A DNA stretch of 64,000 nucleotides from Ochromonas danica (lineage: Eukaryota > Sar > Chrysophyceae > Chromulinales > Chromulinaceae). A program made the position numbers and the translations under genes. Under the pieces are notes generated by a model that worked only from the letters and a program-made list of their open reading frames with translations, made no database searches and was not told the origin of the DNA. Within the stretch, counting starts at the first letter, position 1; each line of letters opens with the position of its first letter. Below, piece by piece: positions 32,173 to 41,767 of this stretch. The stretch is taken from the NCBI GenBank assembly GCA_015146655.1, contig VKHL01000036.1, positions 124,001 through 188,000 of the forward strand, given 5' to 3'.

Positions 32173-33009
32173 ATGAATAAAATGACTGATAATAATGCTG
32201 CTTCGTTAAATGTTACAGGTCAATCAGAGATATTGCTAACAAAGTTAATTGATGAGGTATTGAATGGCAATCTCCTGAGTATCGAGTGTCTCTTGTCTCA
32301 ACTCTCTTCAGACGTTGTCAATGCTTGTGGTCATTGTGGAGAAACAGCAGGACATATCGCCATCTACAAGAAAGATGCTCATCTTCTCCGCCTCCTCCTT
32401 GATGCTGGTGCGCATCCTAATACATGGAATGCCAATGGAAACTCTCTCATTCACACTGCAGTTCTTTTGGGGTATGTTGACCTCTTGGCTCTTCTCTACG
32501 AGACACAACTTTGTGACCTCACCTTGACCAATCGAAGAGGGCAAACTGCTTTGGCATTAGCCGCTTCTTCCTTCCAAGAGTCAGATCTAGTTGCAGCGAG
32601 TCTCTTTCTAAACTCTAACTTTGGTGGCAGTGGCAGTGATGGAATGAGTTATGGCCATGGCAAAGAGTCGGTGGAAGATGCTATCTCGAGAGGTCGGCAA
32701 GCATGTCATGTCTTTCTGACTGAGAAGCTCGCCTTGGATCAGGCAGGTCGCATCAGCCGGGCCGTAGAAGAGACTGCCGCTTACCTTACACGACGAGACC
32801 GCCTCCGCAGACTCATGACTGACACCTCTCATAAGGTCGAAGTCAGCTCTTATCAAGGTAGATTAAGTCATCCCACTGAGCTAGGGAAGGAGAAGATGTC
32901 GCTGGAAGATCAAGAGGAGTTCACTCGATTCAAAGCAGCTGTCAACCGCACAGTGACCAAGCAGTTCAGCCACGAGATTGTCATGAATGCGATCTTTATG
33001 AACAGATGA
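32173..33009 (+). CDS. Ankyrin-repeat protein
   Basis: Single exon, 278 aa. About three to four ankyrin repeats cover residues 25-150: 'NACGHCGETAGHIAIYKKDA', 'LLLDAGAHPNTWNANGNSL', 'HTAVLLGYVDLLALLYE', 'NRRGQTALALAASSF'. The C-terminal half (about 175-278) is helical and charged without recognised domain ('RAVEETAAYLTRRDRLRRL', 'KMSLEDQEEFTRFKAAV'). No signal peptide or membrane segment. Likely a cytosolic or nuclear adaptor; the partner is unknown. Confidence 0.85.
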   Translation: MNKMTDNNAASLNVTGQSEILLTKLIDEVLNGNLLSIECLLSQLSSDVVNACGHCGETAGHIAIYKKDAHLLRLLLDAGAHPNTWNANGNSLIHTAVLLGYVDLLALLYETQLCDLTLTNRRGQTALALAASSFQESDLVAASLFLNSNFGGSGSDGMSYGHGKESVEDAISRGRQACHVFLTEKLALDQAGRISRAVEETAAYLTRRDRLRRLMTDTSHKVEVSSYQGRLSHPTELGKEKMSLEDQEEFTRFKAAVNRTVTKQFSHEIVMNAIFMNR

Positions 33010-33420
33010 ACACATGACTGCTATAACGTCCAGCATAAATGATGACAATGGAGCTGAAAAGCTTAAGAAAAGGTAGCATCATCCACAGATGTTGCAAACC
33101 TGTCCATCCTGGCAGTACATGGCAGGCGATGCTCCCAAGTGAGAGTAACTCATCAGAAATAAAACGTTGTATTAGATATAACAGATGCTGCGAATGCAAG
33201 AGTCTGTTTCTCAAAGCAATATTTATTATTTAGTTCACATTGGTAGAATGTGTCGAATTTCCTTCCTTGCTGTAGGCAACATCTACAGTACATATCTTAC
33301 GAAGTGTAGTACTCATTGTTCTTGGCCCATAGAGAAGATGGCCAAAATTATGAGGCAAGCATCGATAACACAATAAAAGATATATCAACTACCTTTACTT
33401 GATTGATTGATTTCCTATTC
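33010..33420. other. Convergent 3' spacer (ankyrin / E2 genes)
   Basis: A 411-bp AT-rich stretch between two convergent stops, with AATAAA-like words near 33158 and 33372 consistent with two 3' UTRs. No gene, tRNA or repeat seen. Confidence 0.4.
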
Positions 33421-35712
33421 CTAGGTCTGCTTTGCTCGTAGCTGTCTCACTTTCTCACTAACAGCACGTAATGTGGTCTTCACGTCCTCCATATCGTTGT
33501 GCTCGTATATACCAACAGTCACTTTTTCTTCTAAAACTGGACAAATCATTTTATCCCAATTGCTTTCATAGTATTCAATCAGCATCTGTTGAATGGCTTG
33601 AGGATAGCTCTTCAAACGATGTAAATGATAGTCTATCGCCCAGTGAATAGTATCCTTAAACACCTTCAAATTATATTCAAAGCTATTCTGTCTGAGCGAC
33701 TCAACTTCTGGATTGTATCCAGGTTCATTATAGAAAGGTTCTTCAGTGAAAATAAGGTAGAGAATAGACTTCAACACCTGTGTCATATTGGAGGTTTTAG
33801 GGTTCCAAGGTTCTCCAGCCCAAGTGCCCAGTAGCGAGAGGCAAACCTTGCCGCAATTATATAAATTTGGATTGAAACGCACAGTTCCTTCTCCTGTTGT
33901 CATGAACTGGACTGAAGGACAGAGTGTAGGATACTGTTCTGGTACACAAATATCAAAGAAGAAGACACCTCCATAATACGGACTATCACGATTTAATATA
34001 CGCATAGATGCTGTGAAGTAATTAGGATGATCTTCCCAGAGAAAGAGGTTTATCTCCTCTGGAAGATTTTCTCCAATAAATCGCAACTCACGTGACCATT
34101 TTGGCGAACATTTAACATAGTTTATGCTACCAGCTTCAGATGGAGCTTTTATACCATTCATGGCGGCAATACTCGTCCTAAAGAAATAGTTAGAATATGG
34201 TTTTCCACTATCTTGATCTGAGGATAGAAAGGCAACACGTTGATGAAGAGCAGATTGTACGTCACTTTCAATTTCAACTTCATCTTCTTCATCCCGACAA
34301 TGTTTTCGGCTAATTCGTACCCGCCTGTTAGATGAAGAAGCTTCCATATTTTCTAGAATCTTGGCAAAAATCTCAGATGACTGTTTGATATTGGAAAACC
34401 ATGGCATTTCACCATCCACTAGATTATCCGCTTCAAATCTGCTCAGTCGACTGTAAAGCTCTTCCAACATCATCTCGATTGCTTCACGCCGTTGATCACT
34501 ATATTTTTCCGCAGCATCCAAAGAACTACAATGAAAGAATCGCTCCACACAAAAAGTTATGGTAAAAAGTTGTTCAATATACTCTTTCTCGCGATCAACT
34601 TCTTCACGCGAGCATTCATTAAGAAGACACAGGATGATTTCAAGTAATGGAGAGACTAGAATCCATCTCTTATAATTGCTATGATAGTCTGCTGCTTCTG
34701 TGCCATTGGACTGATTTAGTGAGCAGATTTTATCAAAGAGAGCAGAGATGTAGGTTCTGATTTTACTCTCTTGTCGTGCACATGCTGCTTCATTGCCACG
34801 ACTATACCCTGTCCCAGAATACTTCTTTTTCAAATCAGATTGACTCCTCACGCTAGATGCGGCACAAGGTTTGAGAAAGCATCCATTGCCAACCATCACC
34901 AAAGCATCCAAAGCATCTGCCAAGTCGTGGGATAAGCTCTTCAATTGATGGAAGTAAAGACCAGTCAGTACGCTAATCAAAAGTTCTATAGCCCATGTGC
35001 TGGGTGGACGAGCAGAGGCGAGATACGGATCATAGATTTCCTGCGAAACAGATGATTGGTCATCATTCGCATCGCAATAGACATTGTCATGCTTTAACCA
35101 ATCCACCACAGATTGAAGGAGGAGATGCATGTGTTGGCATGGATTCCAACTGCTTGAAGAGAGTAAAGGATGATGAGCTATGGCCAAATAGTGGATAGCA
35201 GGTACTCGCGTAAGCAAGTGAATAGTCGGAGGGCTCTCTGGGAAGATCTTCCTGGCCAAATCCGATGAAGGAGTAGGGAAGAGGATACGAAAAGTGAAAA
35301 CTTCGCTTACATTAGAAGGATGAGATATATCAAGTATAGCAGTTCGATAAGCGAGCATGTCATCATATTGCCAAATGTATGAGATGGGATAGGATGAATC
35401 TTGCACCATAGATTTCATGCAAACAAAGATATTTAATAACTCAACACTATGAGTAGTATTCATAGGTAAGTCAGATAAGAACACATTAAACATGTTCTTT
35501 TGGATGGCATAATTCTGTTGATTTTGAATATTGGAAGATGCTGATTTTCGACGGGATTGGGAGGAGGACGAATTAATATCTCCATTTTCTTCATCTTCCT
35601 CCTCTTCTTCATCGTCATTATCATCTTCATATTCATACTCATAATCAAACTCATAGACATCCTCTCTTTCTATTTCATCCTCCTGTTGTTCTTCATAAGG
35701 TGATAACGACAT
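33421..35712 (-). CDS. Large E2 ubiquitin-conjugating enzyme (BIRC6/UBE2O-like UBC domain) with N-terminal UEV-like domain
   Basis: Single exon, 763 aa. The C-terminal UBC domain (about residues 520-700) has 'FFFDICVPEQYPTLCPSVQF', the 'RFNPNLYNCGKVCLSLLGTW' block with catalytic Cys624, and 'EPFYNEPGY', the long-insert style of BIRC6 and UBE2O. Residues about 85-215 look like a second E2 fold without the active Cys: 'VFTFRILFPTP', 'FPESPPTIHLLTR', 'HPLL', 'WNPCQHMHLLLQSVVDWL'. The first 60 residues are an acidic Glu/Asp/Tyr run. The middle is helical with no RING, HECT or BIR seen. It should conjugate ubiquitin, perhaps as a hybrid E2/E3. The UEV-like reading is inference. Confidence 0.86.
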   Translation of the reverse strand: MSLSPYEEQQEDEIEREDVYEFDYEYEYEDDNDDEEEEEDEENGDINSSSSQSRRKSASSNIQNQQNYAIQKNMFNVFLSDLPMNTTHSVELLNIFVCMKSMVQDSSYPISYIWQYDDMLAYRTAILDISHPSNVSEVFTFRILFPTPSSDLARKIFPESPPTIHLLTRVPAIHYLAIAHHPLLSSSSWNPCQHMHLLLQSVVDWLKHDNVYCDANDDQSSVSQEIYDPYLASARPPSTWAIELLISVLTGLYFHQLKSLSHDLADALDALVMVGNGCFLKPCAASSVRSQSDLKKKYSGTGYSRGNEAACARQESKIRTYISALFDKICSLNQSNGTEAADYHSNYKRWILVSPLLEIILCLLNECSREEVDREKEYIEQLFTITFCVERFFHCSSLDAAEKYSDQRREAIEMMLEELYSRLSRFEADNLVDGEMPWFSNIKQSSEIFAKILENMEASSSNRRVRISRKHCRDEEDEVEIESDVQSALHQRVAFLSSDQDSGKPYSNYFFRTSIAAMNGIKAPSEAGSINYVKCSPKWSRELRFIGENLPEEINLFLWEDHPNYFTASMRILNRDSPYYGGVFFFDICVPEQYPTLCPSVQFMTTGEGTVRFNPNLYNCGKVCLSLLGTWAGEPWNPKTSNMTQVLKSILYLIFTEEPFYNEPGYNPEVESLRQNSFEYNLKVFKDTIHWAIDYHLHRLKSYPQAIQQMLIEYYESNWDKMICPVLEEKVTVGIYEHNDMEDVKTTLRAVSEKVRQLRAKQT

Positions 35713-36090
35713 GATGTTTAGTTTATTATTATTTTGTTTTTGACAGCTGTGTGGCCAATTAGTGAGAGAAGAGAAAAAGTATGAATTTCTTAGTAAAACC
35801 TCGAATAAACAGCATTGGAAGCGTTCTTTGCTTCACTCCAACAACAACCAGCGGTCATTTTGTGCAGTGGACAACAGACTACGTACGTACGTAGTAGGCT
35901 ACATGCACAGTAAATTTATCAACATGTGCAATATCCGGATATGTCAATAAGAGAAAAAATGCGAAACAAGTACAATGGCCTCAATGCGCGACTACTTGCA
36001 ATTATTTTTATAAAATAGGCTCAGGGTCCAAAGAACAAGATAGACAGCACTTGAACACAAAAAATCTATGAGGTTCAATTCTATATGGAG
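35713..36090. other. Spacer between E2 5' end and FBPase 3' end
   Basis: A 378-bp spacer. It contains a short ACGT alternation (ACGTACGTACGTAG at about 35880) and is otherwise AT-rich. It should hold the E2 promoter and the FBPase 3' UTR. No gene seen. Confidence 0.4.
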
Positions 36091-37371
36091 TTACCAATGA
36101 CTTTCTTTACTATGATGATAGAAAGAGAAATATTTCTCTAAGGCAGACACTTCCTCGACACTCCCAATGAATAGGGGAGTACGTTGATGGATATCTCTCA
36201 CTGGCACATCCAAGATACGATTGATCCCATCTGTAGCCATACCTCCAGCTTCTTCAATTACCATGGCAAGAGGATTGGCCTCGTAGACTAACCGCAGCTT
36301 GCCCTGAGGCCGACTGTGGGACCCAGGATAGCCGAAGATTCCTCCATTGAAGAGAATGTTATGAATGTCTGCCACAAGCGCTCCAGTATATCTGGCCGAG
36401 GGCTTCCTAGAACTCGAAGAGCCAACAAGACAGCCATTCTTGAAATCGCTGATATAGTTAAGGACGGCAGGACTCCAGGAGCGAGAGTTGGCATCATTGA
36501 AAGCATAGATTCCACCTGATCGAGGAACACGTACGTTGGACTTGGTGAGGTAAAACTCGCCCGTCACATCGTCCAGAGTGAATATATGCAATCCCGTTCG
36601 CATGGTAATTACTATGTGAGTAGCTGAAGAGTAGAGACAGTAGCCAGCAACGAGCAATTGATTGCCTTTCTGTTTGACCAATCCCAACGCATCTGTTGCC
36701 ACAAACTTTGGTTTGCGGTAGATACCGAAGATTGAGCCTGTGGGCAGTCCACAGTCAATATTAGACGATCCGTCCAATGGATCAAAGACGGCAGCATAGT
36801 CACCAGAGAAAGCAGCGTTGTCGACTACTTGAGAGCAGAGGCAAGGAATGTCCTCCTCCTCGGAAGCCACCACGTCCACCTTACCCGAGCAGCACAGAGC
36901 GATCTTCATTATGCGATTAGCTATGACATCTAACTTCTTCTGGTTTTCTCCTTGAATGTTAACAGAAGAGTTACCTGACTGACTGGATTGGTGGTAGCCA
37001 TCCAAGTCATCTGTGGAGATGCGACGCATCAGGCGATTAATATCTCGACACGCTGTCTCGAGACTGCATAAGATCGGATAGAGAGCTTCTAACTCAGAAT
37101 TTCTCCACAATTCGATTTGGATAAATCTCTTAAAGGTCTTGCGCTCAGTGGGTAAGGAGGTGATGGAGGAGGCAGTGGCGGGGGCAAAGGCAGAGGAAGA
37201 AGAGGAGGAAGGATCATTGGAAGCACAGAGAGCTTGAGAAGAAGAGAGGGCTTGTCTCCATGGAAGAATCATTCCATGGAAAGCCATCACACAGGATCCA
37301 CTGAAGAGAAGTGCCCATACTATAGCAATCATCTTTATTTTTCTTATGGGTGACACTACCACCTGAACCAT
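36091..37371 (-). CDS. Plastid fructose-1,6-bisphosphatase
   Basis: Single exon, 426 aa from the ATG at 37371; Met14 is an alternative. Residues 14-30 form a signal peptide ending 'SCVMAFHG' (ASAFAP type), followed by a Ser/Ala transit peptide. The catalytic signature is intact: 'DYAAVFDPLDGSSNIDCGLP' with the metal-binding DPLDG, then 'GYCLYSSATHIVITM' and 'KLRLVYEANPLAMVIEEAGG'. It hydrolyses fructose-1,6-bisphosphate to fructose-6-phosphate in the Calvin cycle. A Cys-rich stretch ('CCSGKVDVVASEEEDIPCLC') lies just before the metal site and could be redox-active, but I cannot align it to the plant regulatory loop. It is head-to-head with the SET gene across 139 bp. Confidence 0.95.
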   Translation of the reverse strand: MVQVVVSPIRKIKMIAIVWALLFSGSCVMAFHGMILPWRQALSSSQALCASNDPSSSSSSAFAPATASSITSLPTERKTFKRFIQIELWRNSELEALYPILCSLETACRDINRLMRRISTDDLDGYHQSSQSGNSSVNIQGENQKKLDVIANRIMKIALCCSGKVDVVASEEEDIPCLCSQVVDNAAFSGDYAAVFDPLDGSSNIDCGLPTGSIFGIYRKPKFVATDALGLVKQKGNQLLVAGYCLYSSATHIVITMRTGLHIFTLDDVTGEFYLTKSNVRVPRSGGIYAFNDANSRSWSPAVLNYISDFKNGCLVGSSSSRKPSARYTGALVADIHNILFNGGIFGYPGSHSRPQGKLRLVYEANPLAMVIEEAGGMATDGINRILDVPVRDIHQRTPLFIGSVEEVSALEKYFSFYHHSKESHW

Positions 37372-37444
37372 TCCTCCTGATAGTTATTTGCATTCAAGGC
37401 AATCTAAACAACGACTTTTGACATTCCAACGCGTTTCTCCAAAC

Positions 37445-37454
37445 GTTAACTTAA
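37445..37454. promoter_or_regulatory. GTTAACTTAA motif between FBPase and SET genes
   Basis: One copy of GTTAACTTAA, 74 bp upstream of the FBPase ATG and 57 bp upstream of the SET-protein ATG, centred in a 139-bp shared promoter. Same word as in the other plastid-gene promoters of the window. Confidence 0.35.
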
Positions 37455-37510
37455 GAAGAACTGATTTTGTTTAGTTGGTCTAACTTTTTAGTCTGAAGAT
37501 CGTTCAGACA

Positions 37511-39196
37511 ATGCAATTGTCAAAATACTTGTCCATTTTGCTAATTGTTGAATCTGCATTATCTTATCATGCATGGGTAAGAAAGCCATTGAAGCACTCA
37601 TCACTTGAACGCTTTGCTCTCACGGATGAGTGGATCAGCAAGTTGAATGAGAAGATTGAATCTCAAGACATCTCAATCCAGACAATGGGTGACGGCAAGT
37701 CGAGAGGGATCATCTCAGATAGTACAATAGATGCTAGCAAGCATGTGTTGCGAGTGCCTTCCTCCCTTGCCTTGGAGGTGACCAATGATCGGCCGCCCTC
37801 ACCCTTCCCTGACTTCGTCCCCCAGCCACTCTGGGAGAAGTCTCTTTGGTATCAGCGCCTGGCCTTCAAGCTGCTCCATGAATACTTGGTCTTGCCTGAT
37901 AGCAATAAGAAGCCTTGGTTTGATGAGCTTCCCAAGTCCTTCTCCACACCATTCCACTGGCCTGTCACCTCTCTCGACCAGGTGCAGTACAAGCCCTTAG
38001 TTGATCGAGTGAGGCAACAGAAAGAAGAGTGGAGAGTCTTCTATGATGATTGGAAGAAGCAGGTCAAGCAGCTGTCTGTCAGCTATGAAGAGTTTGTCTG
38101 GGCGTGTGAGTGTGTCTCCTCCAGAGCTTTCTCTGGCGTCTATGAAGGATCTTCAGCACAGGGACGGAAGGCCTTATTGGTCTTTACCATAGCTCTCACA
38201 GCTATTTGGCCTTTATTTCATCTTGGAACTATTGACCAGGCTCTCTCAGGAGCGTTGGTAGTGAGCTTCTCTATCCTCCTCCGTGATCTCATTACCTCCA
38301 AAGTCGGCAATCTCAAAAGATATGTCATGTGTCCTGTCATTGACATGTTTAACCATGACTCTCGATGTCAGTCGGATGTATCCTATGATTATTTTGGTGA
38401 TTCTTTCTCCTTGACGACTCAAAGTTATCAATCTGGTGAAGAAGTCTTCATAAGCTATGGTCAACAATCCAATGATCGTCTACTTCAGGTTTATGGCTTT
38501 GTTGAGAGAGACAACCTCTATGACCTCTATGACTTCAGTGAAGGTATCGTCTCGTTGTTGTTAGGCAAGCTTGGCGAGGAACTGGCAGTCTCTGTGCCCT
38601 TCCCCGCCACTCCCTCACCAGAGCAACGCCTTCGAACCCTCGCTCAGGCATTGCAAAGCACCGATATTTCGGATGGCAAACTTGAATCTGACAAACGAGG
38701 CAGTCAAGGGACACCAGGTTCTTCTCGTTCCAGCGAGTTGACTGTTAAGGTTTATCGCAAAGCACTGAAGCAGGAGAAAGAAGAACATCCCGCTGACCGT
38801 CGTTTAATAAAGCATTTTGATGATACTACTGTTAGAGTGCTACGAGGTCTTTACTCTTCGCAGGAAGAGTGGAGTAAACTGTGGTCGAATGAAAAGTCCT
38901 TAGCAGTTCTGGGTGACCCTCTGTCACAATCCACTGAGAGTGCCGTGGAGAAGGCATTGCACCTCTTGGTGACACAAGAGCTTACTAGCAAGCCCACTTC
39001 ATTGGAAGAAGATCTTCAAGCCTTGGAGTCATTACGTAATGGAAGTTCCAATAGTAAAGGATTTAGTGAAGAGAAGAAGTCCAAGAAGCGAAACGCAGTA
39101 TCAGATGGAACTTTGCCAATTGATTTAGCAGTGCTTGAATTCCGCACAGAAAAGAAGAAATTACTTCGTGAGTTTATTAGTTTCCATAATTCGTAA
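37511..39196 (+). CDS. SET-domain protein methyltransferase (Rubisco LSMT/SETD3-like), plastid or secretory leader
   Basis: Single exon, 561 aa. A short signal peptide (residues 5-18, 'SILLIVESALSYHAW') starts the protein. The split SET core shows 'GDGKSRGIISDSTIDA' at the N-terminal part and 'VMCPVIDMFNHDSRCQSDV', 'EEVFISYGQQSNDRLLQVYG' at the C-terminal part, matching the LSMT/SETD3 class with NHxx and the ISYG tyrosine. Between them is an extra hydrophobic region (about residues 222-258, 'LVFTIALTAIWPLFHLG', 'LSGALVVSFSILL') that could be one or two membrane helices, unusual for a SET protein. The class methylates lysine or histidine on non-histone proteins. The last 14 codons belong to a local tandem duplication that continues downstream. 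Confidence 0.85.
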   Translation: MQLSKYLSILLIVESALSYHAWVRKPLKHSSLERFALTDEWISKLNEKIESQDISIQTMGDGKSRGIISDSTIDASKHVLRVPSSLALEVTNDRPPSPFPDFVPQPLWEKSLWYQRLAFKLLHEYLVLPDSNKKPWFDELPKSFSTPFHWPVTSLDQVQYKPLVDRVRQQKEEWRVFYDDWKKQVKQLSVSYEEFVWACECVSSRAFSGVYEGSSAQGRKALLVFTIALTAIWPLFHLGTIDQALSGALVVSFSILLRDLITSKVGNLKRYVMCPVIDMFNHDSRCQSDVSYDYFGDSFSLTTQSYQSGEEVFISYGQQSNDRLLQVYGFVERDNLYDLYDFSEGIVSLLLGKLGEELAVSVPFPATPSPEQRLRTLAQALQSTDISDGKLESDKRGSQGTPGSSRSSELTVKVYRKALKQEKEEHPADRRLIKHFDDTTVRVLRGLYSSQEEWSKLWSNEKSLAVLGDPLSQSTESAVEKALHLLVTQELTSKPTSLEEDLQALESLRNGSSNSKGFSEEKKSKKRNAVSDGTLPIDLAVLEFRTEKKKLLREFISFHNS

Positions 39197-39373
39197 CTCA
39201 ACATAAGCCAATACAAAAGATTACACTGCTCTGCTGCTGCTGACCACACATCATTAATGTCGTAAATTTTAAGAAATTACTTCACGGGTTTATTAGTTTC
39301 CATAACTACTGTAAGTCACACAAGAGTTTACAAGATTTGCTGCTGACCACACATCACCAAAGTCGTAATTTTG
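39154..39373. repeat. Tandem duplication (about 117 + 103 bp) at the SET gene 3' end
   Basis: Unit 1 (39154-39270) starts inside the last codons of the SET gene; unit 2 (39271-39373) repeats AAGAAATTACTTC, then TTTATTAGTTTCCATAA, then TGCTGCTGACCACACATCA and AGTCGTAA in the same order with about 15-20% divergence and small gaps. So the end of the coding region and its 3' UTR were copied in tandem. The second copy lies wholly in non-coding DNA. Confidence 0.8.
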
Positions 39374-39600
39374 GATATTAAAGTCGTAGTTTCCCTGATG
39401 ACCGTTAGTTCCACACAGAGACACCCACAGCATCAACAAGTGACTCTCTGTGAGATCACAACTAAAAGCTATCCTCGGATCAGCCTTCACTGTCTGCTGA
39501 CATGTAAGATACTGTCTTATCTTTAAACTACTCTCACTTTATCTGTTGCTAACTGAGAGAGGATCAGTTCCTTTTCTTATTGTTATTGTTGTTATTAAGT
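39197..39600. other. Spacer between SET gene and importin alpha gene
   Basis: A 404-bp spacer. The first 180 bp are filled by the tandem duplication; the rest is ordinary upstream sequence of the importin gene, ending in a pyrimidine-rich TTATTGTTATTG tract directly before its ATG at 39601. No gene seen. Confidence 0.4.
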
Positions 39601-41226
39601 ATGGACGCCAATAATGCTGTCAAGCCAAAGAGAGACTTCAAGAAAGGAATCTCTGCTGAAGACAATCGCCGTAGAAGAGAAGAGACATCTCTTAAGTTGA
39701 GAAAGGAGAAAAAGGAAGAAGGTTTGGCAAAGAGAAGGAACTTAACCATCGCCTTCCAGGACCCTGCAGATCTCTCTGCTGCTGCCATGCCACCAGTGCC
39801 TCCTTCCGCTGAAGATGTCCGTAGCGATGTCCTCCAATTCTTTCAATCCTTGATGTCTAGTGATATGGAAGAGAAGGTGAAAGGTATGAGAGGGTTTAGA
39901 AGACTTCTTTCCATTGAGAAGAATCCCCCAGTCCAGCAATGTGTGGATATTGGCGCTCTGCCAATCTTCGTGCAGTGCTTACAGCAACAACAATCTACTG
40001 AGCTACAGTTCGAAGCTGCTTGGGCTCTTACTAACATCTCTTCCACTGACTATACAAAGGCAGTGGCGGAGTGTCAAGCCATTCCTCCTCTTGTACAATT
40101 GTTGGGCTCTGGCAATGCTGATATCCGAGAGCAAAGTGCCTGGTGTTTAGGAAACATTGCTGGTGACGGCGCAGCTTTGAGAGATGCTGTTTTGGTTCAC
40201 AATGCTTTGCCTATGATGTTGGCTAACATTGTCCAGCCTGCATCCTTGTCGTTGCTGCGCAACTGCACTTGGAGCTTGTCCAACTTCTGTCGAGGCAAGC
40301 CTCAGCCTGCATTGCATGTTATTGCACCAGCATTGCCTGTCTTGGGGGAAATTATTAAGACCCAAGAAGATGTTGATACCATTGCTGATGCCATGTGGGC
40401 TCTATCGTATGTGTCCGATGGAGATGATCAACGCATCCAAGCGGTAGTTGACCTTGGTGTGGTACCTCACCTGGTAAAGATGATGTCATCCAATAAAATG
40501 TCTTTAGTTGTTCCTGCATTGCGCACTCTTGGCAATATCGTGTCCGGTAGTGAGAAACAGACTCAATCAGTTGTTGATGCTGGTGTCTTGAGTGTGCTGC
40601 CTCAGCTTCTCATTAATGGCAAGAAGAGCGTTCGCAAGGAAGCCTGTTGGCTACTGTCTAACATTGCCGCTGGCACTGTACAACAAATGCAACAGCTGTT
40701 CACTGTTCCTGACCTTTTGGTTTTGGTCTTGCAGCAGCTTTCCAACAGTGCTGAGTGGGAAGTTCGCAAGGAAGCAGCATGGGTAGTTTCCAACATTGCC
40801 ACCTCTGGAAAGCCTGTTCATATCGTTCAACTCGTTGAACAGGGCGCTATCAAGCCCATTTGCGAGCTTCTTGATGTTGGCGATGTCAAGATTGTGCTCT
40901 TAGCATTGGAAGCCTTGGAGTCCGTCTTGCGCGTCGCTGAGAACGGCCCAGCGGACACCTTATCTCAGTACACTCAGTTGATTGATGAAGCTGGTGGAGT
41001 TGATCACTTAGAGCAGCTTCAGGAGCATGAGAATCATAGCGTGTATGAGAAGGCTGTCTCTATCATTGAAAGGTACTTCGGAACTGAAGAGGAAGAAGAG
41101 TCGGAGAATATTGTTCCTTCTTCTGCGGGTAATACCTTCTCTTTTGGCACTCAACAATCTAGTCAGAAGACTGTTGACTTTGGCAACGCTTTTGCTCCAC
41201 AACAGAATGCTCATTTTCGCTTTTAA
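39601..41226 (+). CDS. Importin subunit alpha (karyopherin alpha)
   Basis: Single exon, 541 aa. The N-terminal importin-beta-binding domain is clear (residues 8-48: 'KRDFKKGISAEDNRRRREE', 'EGLAKRRN'). About ten armadillo repeats follow, with the conserved W..N pairs that hold nuclear-localisation signals: 'AAWALTNISS', 'SAWCLGNIAGD', 'CTWSLSNFCRG', 'AMWALSYVSDG', 'ALRTLGNIVSG', 'CWLLSNIAAG', 'AWVVSNIATSG'. It links cargo to importin beta for nuclear import. Length is typical (about 530-540 aa). The C-terminus carries the acidic CAS-binding tail and an FG-containing end ('NTFSFGTQQSSQKTVDFGNA'). Confidence 0.97.
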   Translation: MDANNAVKPKRDFKKGISAEDNRRRREETSLKLRKEKKEEGLAKRRNLTIAFQDPADLSAAAMPPVPPSAEDVRSDVLQFFQSLMSSDMEEKVKGMRGFRRLLSIEKNPPVQQCVDIGALPIFVQCLQQQQSTELQFEAAWALTNISSTDYTKAVAECQAIPPLVQLLGSGNADIREQSAWCLGNIAGDGAALRDAVLVHNALPMMLANIVQPASLSLLRNCTWSLSNFCRGKPQPALHVIAPALPVLGEIIKTQEDVDTIADAMWALSYVSDGDDQRIQAVVDLGVVPHLVKMMSSNKMSLVVPALRTLGNIVSGSEKQTQSVVDAGVLSVLPQLLINGKKSVRKEACWLLSNIAAGTVQQMQQLFTVPDLLVLVLQQLSNSAEWEVRKEAAWVVSNIATSGKPVHIVQLVEQGAIKPICELLDVGDVKIVLLALEALESVLRVAENGPADTLSQYTQLIDEAGGVDHLEQLQEHENHSVYEKAVSIIERYFGTEEEEESENIVPSSAGNTFSFGTQQSSQKTVDFGNAFAPQQNAHFRF

Positions 41227-41767
41227 TGAGCGATCCTTATAGGCTACCTAATAATAGTTGTTATATATAATGATATGCTTTGGAAAATCTTAAGCATAAG
41301 ACGTCGTTCATTATCATAACTCAAGTTAATATTTGATTAGAAATAAAATAGTCTAGTCTGGTACCTTATCACACACTACACGAGTACTAAACATGGAACA
41401 CCGGCCTGGTCCAGTCGGGTTTTGTTTTGTTCTGTTGATTTGATTTGTTGAATGGATGGATGCTGTTGGATGTAAAACTGTTTGGTGTTGCGCCGCTGCT
41501 GAATTTTTCCAACGCCAATATTTCGCTGTAGACGAGAAATAACTCCAAATGTACGACTTTCTGTCAGTGTGCATCACCGCCCATACTGAAATTTTGTACC
41601 ACAGCAGACAGAGTCAAAGTTGTGATGACGAGATCTTGATCACCAGTGTCCTGTTGATTGCATTTCCAAACGAATATTTCGCTATCCTTTCAATTCTTGT
41701 CAATCATAATTAAGCGGATATATCAAAAATATTAATAGATTATTTTTAAAGTCAACTAATCAATCAA
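41227..41767. other. Spacer between importin alpha and GT-like gene
   Basis: A 541-bp gap. The first 100 bp are the importin 3' region (AATAAA-like at about 41343). A weak minus-strand frame at 41577-41353 has no supporting features. No RNA gene or repeat was recognised; the stretch next to 41768 is AT-rich. Confidence 0.4.

Noticed and set aside
36316-36519. Plus-strand frame opposite FBPase
   Set aside because: Shadow of a conserved enzyme gene; no features of its own.
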